DNA of 64,000 bases from Balaenoptera acutorostrata (taxonomy: Eukaryota > Chordata > Mammalia > Artiodactyla > Balaenopteridae). Made by a program: the position numbers and the translations under genes. Location of the stretch: contig NW_026645882.1 in the NCBI RefSeq assembly GCF_949987535.1, positions 62,001-126,000 on the forward strand, given 5' to 3'. The notes below the pieces were generated by a model. That model ran no database searches. It was not told where the DNA came from and saw only the letters and a list, made by a program, of their open reading frames with translations. Shown one piece after another: positions 60,878-64,000 of this stretch. Position 1 is the first letter of the stretch; each line of letters begins with the position of its first letter.

Positions 60878-62636
60878 AATTTATTTTTATAATGGGGTTT
60901 AGCTGCTTTTCACGGCTGTGTTTATGCCGCTTTACACCCCCTTGACTCACTTACAGAGAGATATCAATACATAGGTTTGAAGATTCTTACTAGTCAGATA
61001 TATTCTTGTGCGGTGAATAGGGGGTGTTGAGTCCAGTTCACTGAAAAAGGAATAGGTCTTGTCTCTTACATATTGGGTTTATGGAACGGTATCTGAGCTA
61101 ATTTGAAACCCTTGTTTTATGCATCACCCCACCTCACCTTTCCCGTTCAGCAGCCATAGTGTGTTTCCTAAACGTGTGACTCTGTTCTGTTTTGTAATTC
61201 AGTTCAAGTGTAGCGGTTTTTACATTCCCTCTAGAAGTGATATCTTATGATAAGTGTCTTTTTCTGTGTGACTTATTTCACTTAGAATCGTCGTACCTAA
61301 ATCCACTCATCGTGCTGCTACTAGCCTTATGACGTTGATTTCATGGCTGAGTGATATTCCATTGTACATGAGGACCACAACTTCTTTATCCATTTTTCTC
61401 TTTCCTAGGATATTTAAGGTGTAATGAAGTGGGGGTTCTTGTCAACAGAGCAGCCCTAAACTTTGGGGTGCCTGTGTCTTGCTGATTTTTAGTTTTCCCA
61501 ATTTATACGCCCATGAGTGGAAGTGCCCTATGCTCTCCAAGCTGTGTTTTTTAGATGTTTCAGAACACACCGTACAGTTCTCCAGAGTGGCTGTTGGCAA
61601 TTTACATCCCACCCATCAGCGTAGCAAGGCTCCCATTTCTCCATGGCCGATCCTGCATTTCTGGTTTGGACACTTTTTTCCGCATGGCCCTTTTGCCCGC
61701 TGGGAAGCGAGACTTCTTTGGAGCGCTGATTTGCCTTTCCAGGTTGCTTGGTTGGCCAAAAAGGGCGTATGCGTTTTTTCCTGAATATATTCTGGAAAAA
61801 ACGCATACGCCCTTTTTGGCCAAGGGCATCATTGTCCACGTTTTGCCGCTTTTCATGTGCTTTCAAGGCGATTCGAATCTACCTCCTGAAATCTGTTTCC
61901 TGCAATTCTGCCTTGCTTTCAAAGCCTCTTCGTTGCCTTCCCTTAATACATTTGTGGACGAGAGGTATCATTTAAAACTCTGCAGGTTTGTGAATTGCAG
62001 TGCCCCTGAGCTCCATTTTTCAAATCGCTTTTTTGGGAGCTGGCCGCAAAAGCGCAGGATTGCTTCAGGCCCTCTTCTGGTTCTGGGGGGCAGGCTGAGC
62101 TTGTGGTTAATTCTTCTTCCTGATGGGAAAATAGAGTGACCTGTGCCTGTCCCAACACCTAGAGCTAGTCTCTCATTGGTTCCCCCTCTTCCCGTTCATC
62201 CTCAGGACAAATTGCAACCTGTACGGAACAGGAGGTTAAAGGTGCTGATTCTCCAAGGAGGGAGATGGCTAGTAAATCGGCTGGAATGGCGAACCCGAGC
62301 CAAGGAGATGAGAAATGAGGTGCGTTTTAGAAACCTTTCCCGATCACACGGTGTACCATCTTCTGGGTTTCTCATGCCTGTTTTCGACGTAGGAAGATGC
62401 CCTTGAACCTGGAGATTTGGGACCCATGGGATGGGTACCATGCAGTATTACTTGAAAGGGTCTGCGTTGGCTCACCCAACCTCACCGAACCTCTCAGCCC
62501 CAAGAGTGTCCACCCTTATGTCTCAATCAGCTGTGGGTCTAGATATGGTCAATCCAGGTTGCATCACAGCCCCTGAACGAATTTTGTAAGAATTTCTCTC
62601 TCTTTCACTGTCTTTGTTTCACGGGTTTTGAAAAGT
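60878..62636 (-). repeat. Satellite unit 36, 1759 bp, type B
   Basis: Palindrome 61752-61823 with T at 61793. Type B markers reappear (TTAATACATTT, GTGGTTAATT, GAGCCAAGG). Private ACAGTTCTCC near 61574, GGCCGATCC near 61645 and CAAATCGC near 62021. Confidence 0.93.
61752..61823. repeat. 72-bp palindrome with tip mismatch (unit 36)
   Basis: T replaces A at 61793 (offset 41), the position that became C in unit 13. Confidence 0.95.
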
Positions 62637-64000
62637 AATTTATTTTTATAATGGGGTTTAGCTGCTTATCACGGCTGTGTTTATGCCGCTTTACACCCCC
62701 TTGACTCACTTACAGAGAGATATCAATACATAGGTTTGAAGATTCTTACTAGTCAGATATATTCTTGTTCGGTGAATAGGGGGTGTTGAGTCCAGTTCAC
62801 TGAAAAAGGAATAGGTCTTGTCTCTTACATATTGGGTTTATGGAACGGTATCTGAGCTAATTTGAAACCCTTGTTTTATGCATCACCCCACCTCACCTTT
62901 CCCGTTCAGCAGCCATAGTGTGTTTTCTAAACGTGTGACTCTGTTCTGTTTTGTAATTCAGTTCAAGTGTAGCGGTTTTTACATTCCCTCTCGAAGTGAT
63001 ATCTTATGATAAGTGTCTTTTTTTTGTGACTTATTTCACTTAGAATCGTCGTACCTAAATCCACTCATCGTGCTGCTACTAGCCTTATGACGTTGATTTC
63101 ATGGCTGAGTGATATTCCATTGTACATGAGGACCACAACTTCTTTATCCATTTTTCTCTTTCCTAGGATATTTAAGGTGTAATGAAGTGGGGGTTCTTGT
63201 CAACAGAGCAGCCCTAAATTTTGGGGTGCCTGTGTCTTGCTGATTTTTAGTTTTCCCAATTCATACGCCCATGAGTGGAAGTGCCCTATGCTCTCCAAGC
63301 TGTGTTTTTTAGATGTTTCAGAACACACCGTACACTTCTCCAGAGTGGCTGTTGGCAATGTACATCCCACCCATCAGCGTAGCAAGGCTCCCATTTCTCC
63401 ATGGCCGGTCCTGCATTTCTGGTTTGGACACTTTTTTCCGCATGGCCCTTTTGCCCGCTGGGAAGTGAGGCTACTTTGGAGCGCTGATTGGCCTTTCCAG
63501 GTTGCTTGGTTGGCCAAAAAGGGCGTATGCGTTTTTTCCTGAATATATTCAGGAAAAAACGCATACGCCCTTTTTGGCCAAGGGCATCATTGTCCACGTT
63601 TTGCCGCTTTTCATGTGCTTTCAAGGCGATTCGAATCTACCTCCTGAAATCTGTTTCCTGCAATTCTGCCTTGCTTTCAAAGCCTCTTCGTTGCCTTCCC
63701 TTAATATATTTGTGGACGAGAGGTATCATTTAAAACTCTGCAGGTTTGTGAATTGCAGTGCCCCTGAGCTCCATTTTTCAACTCGCTTTTTTGGGAGCTG
63801 GCCGCAAAAGCGCAGGATTGCTTCAGGCCCTCTTCTGGTTCTGGGGGGCAGGCTGAGCTTGTGCTTAATTCTTCTTCCTGATGGGAAAATAGAGTGACCT
63901 GTGCCTGTCCCCACACCTAGAGCTAGTCTCTCATTGGTTCCCCCTCTTCCCGTTCATCCTCAGGACAAATTGCAACCTGTACGGTACAGGAGGTTAAAGG
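62637..64000 (-). repeat. Satellite unit 37 (partial), type C
   Basis: Cut by the window end. Palindrome 63510-63581, perfect. Type C markers including GCTTATCACGG, CTTGTTCGGTG, the T8 run near 63016 and GTACGGTACAGG. It has GGCTGAGTGAT instead of the C-type GGCTGACTGAT, and private CTCTCGAAGTG near 62989. Confidence 0.92.

Larger units (their letters stand above)
1..64000 (-). repeat. L1-derived tandem satellite array (cetacean common satellite type)
   Basis: The same ~1759-bp sequence repeats head to tail across the whole window, all copies in one orientation. Palindrome starts (151, 1909, 3667, 5426, 7185 ... 63510) are spaced 1758, 1759 or 1766 bp. The three lengths come from single-base T-run changes and a 7-bp tandem duplication. 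Each monomer aligns by eye on the minus strand to the 3' end of a cetartiodactyl LINE-1. Established knowledge, from memory: cetaceans carry an abundant heterochromatic satellite of about 1.75 kb (about 1.58 kb in Delphinoidea), reported to be built from L1. Monomer boundaries used here are the junction between the L1 A-tail relic and the 5'-truncated L1 end, a natural but chosen phase. There is one KpnI site (GGTACC) per monomer in the sequence read. No gap, inversion or foreign insertion was seen. The satellite identity is strong; the species assignment is inference. Confidence 0.93.

Noticed and set aside
1..64000. CRISPR array or bacterial repeat region
   Set aside because: The repeat unit is ~1759 bp with no spacers, and the content is mammalian L1.
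1..64000. Ribosomal DNA or another gene-bearing tandem array
   Set aside because: No rRNA, tRNA or histone-like sequence recognised; the monomer is explained by L1 plus the palindrome.
1..64000. Dolphin or porpoise origin
   Set aside because: From memory the delphinoid version of this satellite is about 1.58 kb; here it is 1758-1766 bp. This is a weak exclusion based on recalled lengths.
1..64000. Array as a pure assembly artefact
   Set aside because: Units carry distinct private variants and ordered higher-order patterns, which simple read duplication would not create. The exact copy number, and the near-identical unit pairs such as 9/10 and 27/29, still depend on read support.

Overview
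The whole 64 kb window is one uninterrupted, head-to-tail satellite DNA array. It holds 35 complete monomers and a partial monomer at each end. Monomers are 1758, 1759 or 1766 bp long and, by eye, roughly 98-99.9% alike. I see no host gene, RNA gene or CRISPR array, and no second transposon family. The open reading frames that recur in each period are by-products of the repeat.

The likely source is a whale. A 1.76 kb monomer matches what I recall of the 'common cetacean satellite' (about 1.75 kb in baleen whales and most toothed whales, about 1.58 kb in dolphins and relatives). That satellite has been described as L1-derived. The sequence supports this independently: each monomer reads on the minus strand as the 3' end of an artiodactyl/cetacean-type LINE-1. 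From the low-coordinate side it contains an A-rich tail relic with an AATAAA, about 340 bp of L1 3' UTR, the ORF2 stop codon, and the degraded C-terminal half of ORF2 up to a 5' truncation. The species cannot be fixed from this window; a non-delphinoid whale fits the period best.

Inside the ORF2 relic each monomer carries a 72-bp inverted repeat (36-bp arms, no spacer). It interrupts otherwise alignable L1 sequence. It is perfect in 29 of 37 copies and has one mismatch in each of the other 8. It is the most striking structure here: a potential cruciform every ~1.76 kb.

Monomers are numbered 1-37 by the palindrome they contain. Each is bounded at the L1 A-tail/5'-truncation junction. Shared point variants define recurring types (A-F) arranged in short, changing higher-order repeats: 5277-bp trimers (units 4-9), a one-unit duplication (9/10), a 3518-bp dimer (15-19), 5276-bp A-B-C trimers (18-23), 5283-bp trimers carrying a 7-bp duplication (22-27), a 3525-bp dimer (26-30), and a related E/F series (31-35). 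Types B and C return in units 36-37. This mosaic is what repeated unequal crossing-over or gene conversion would leave.
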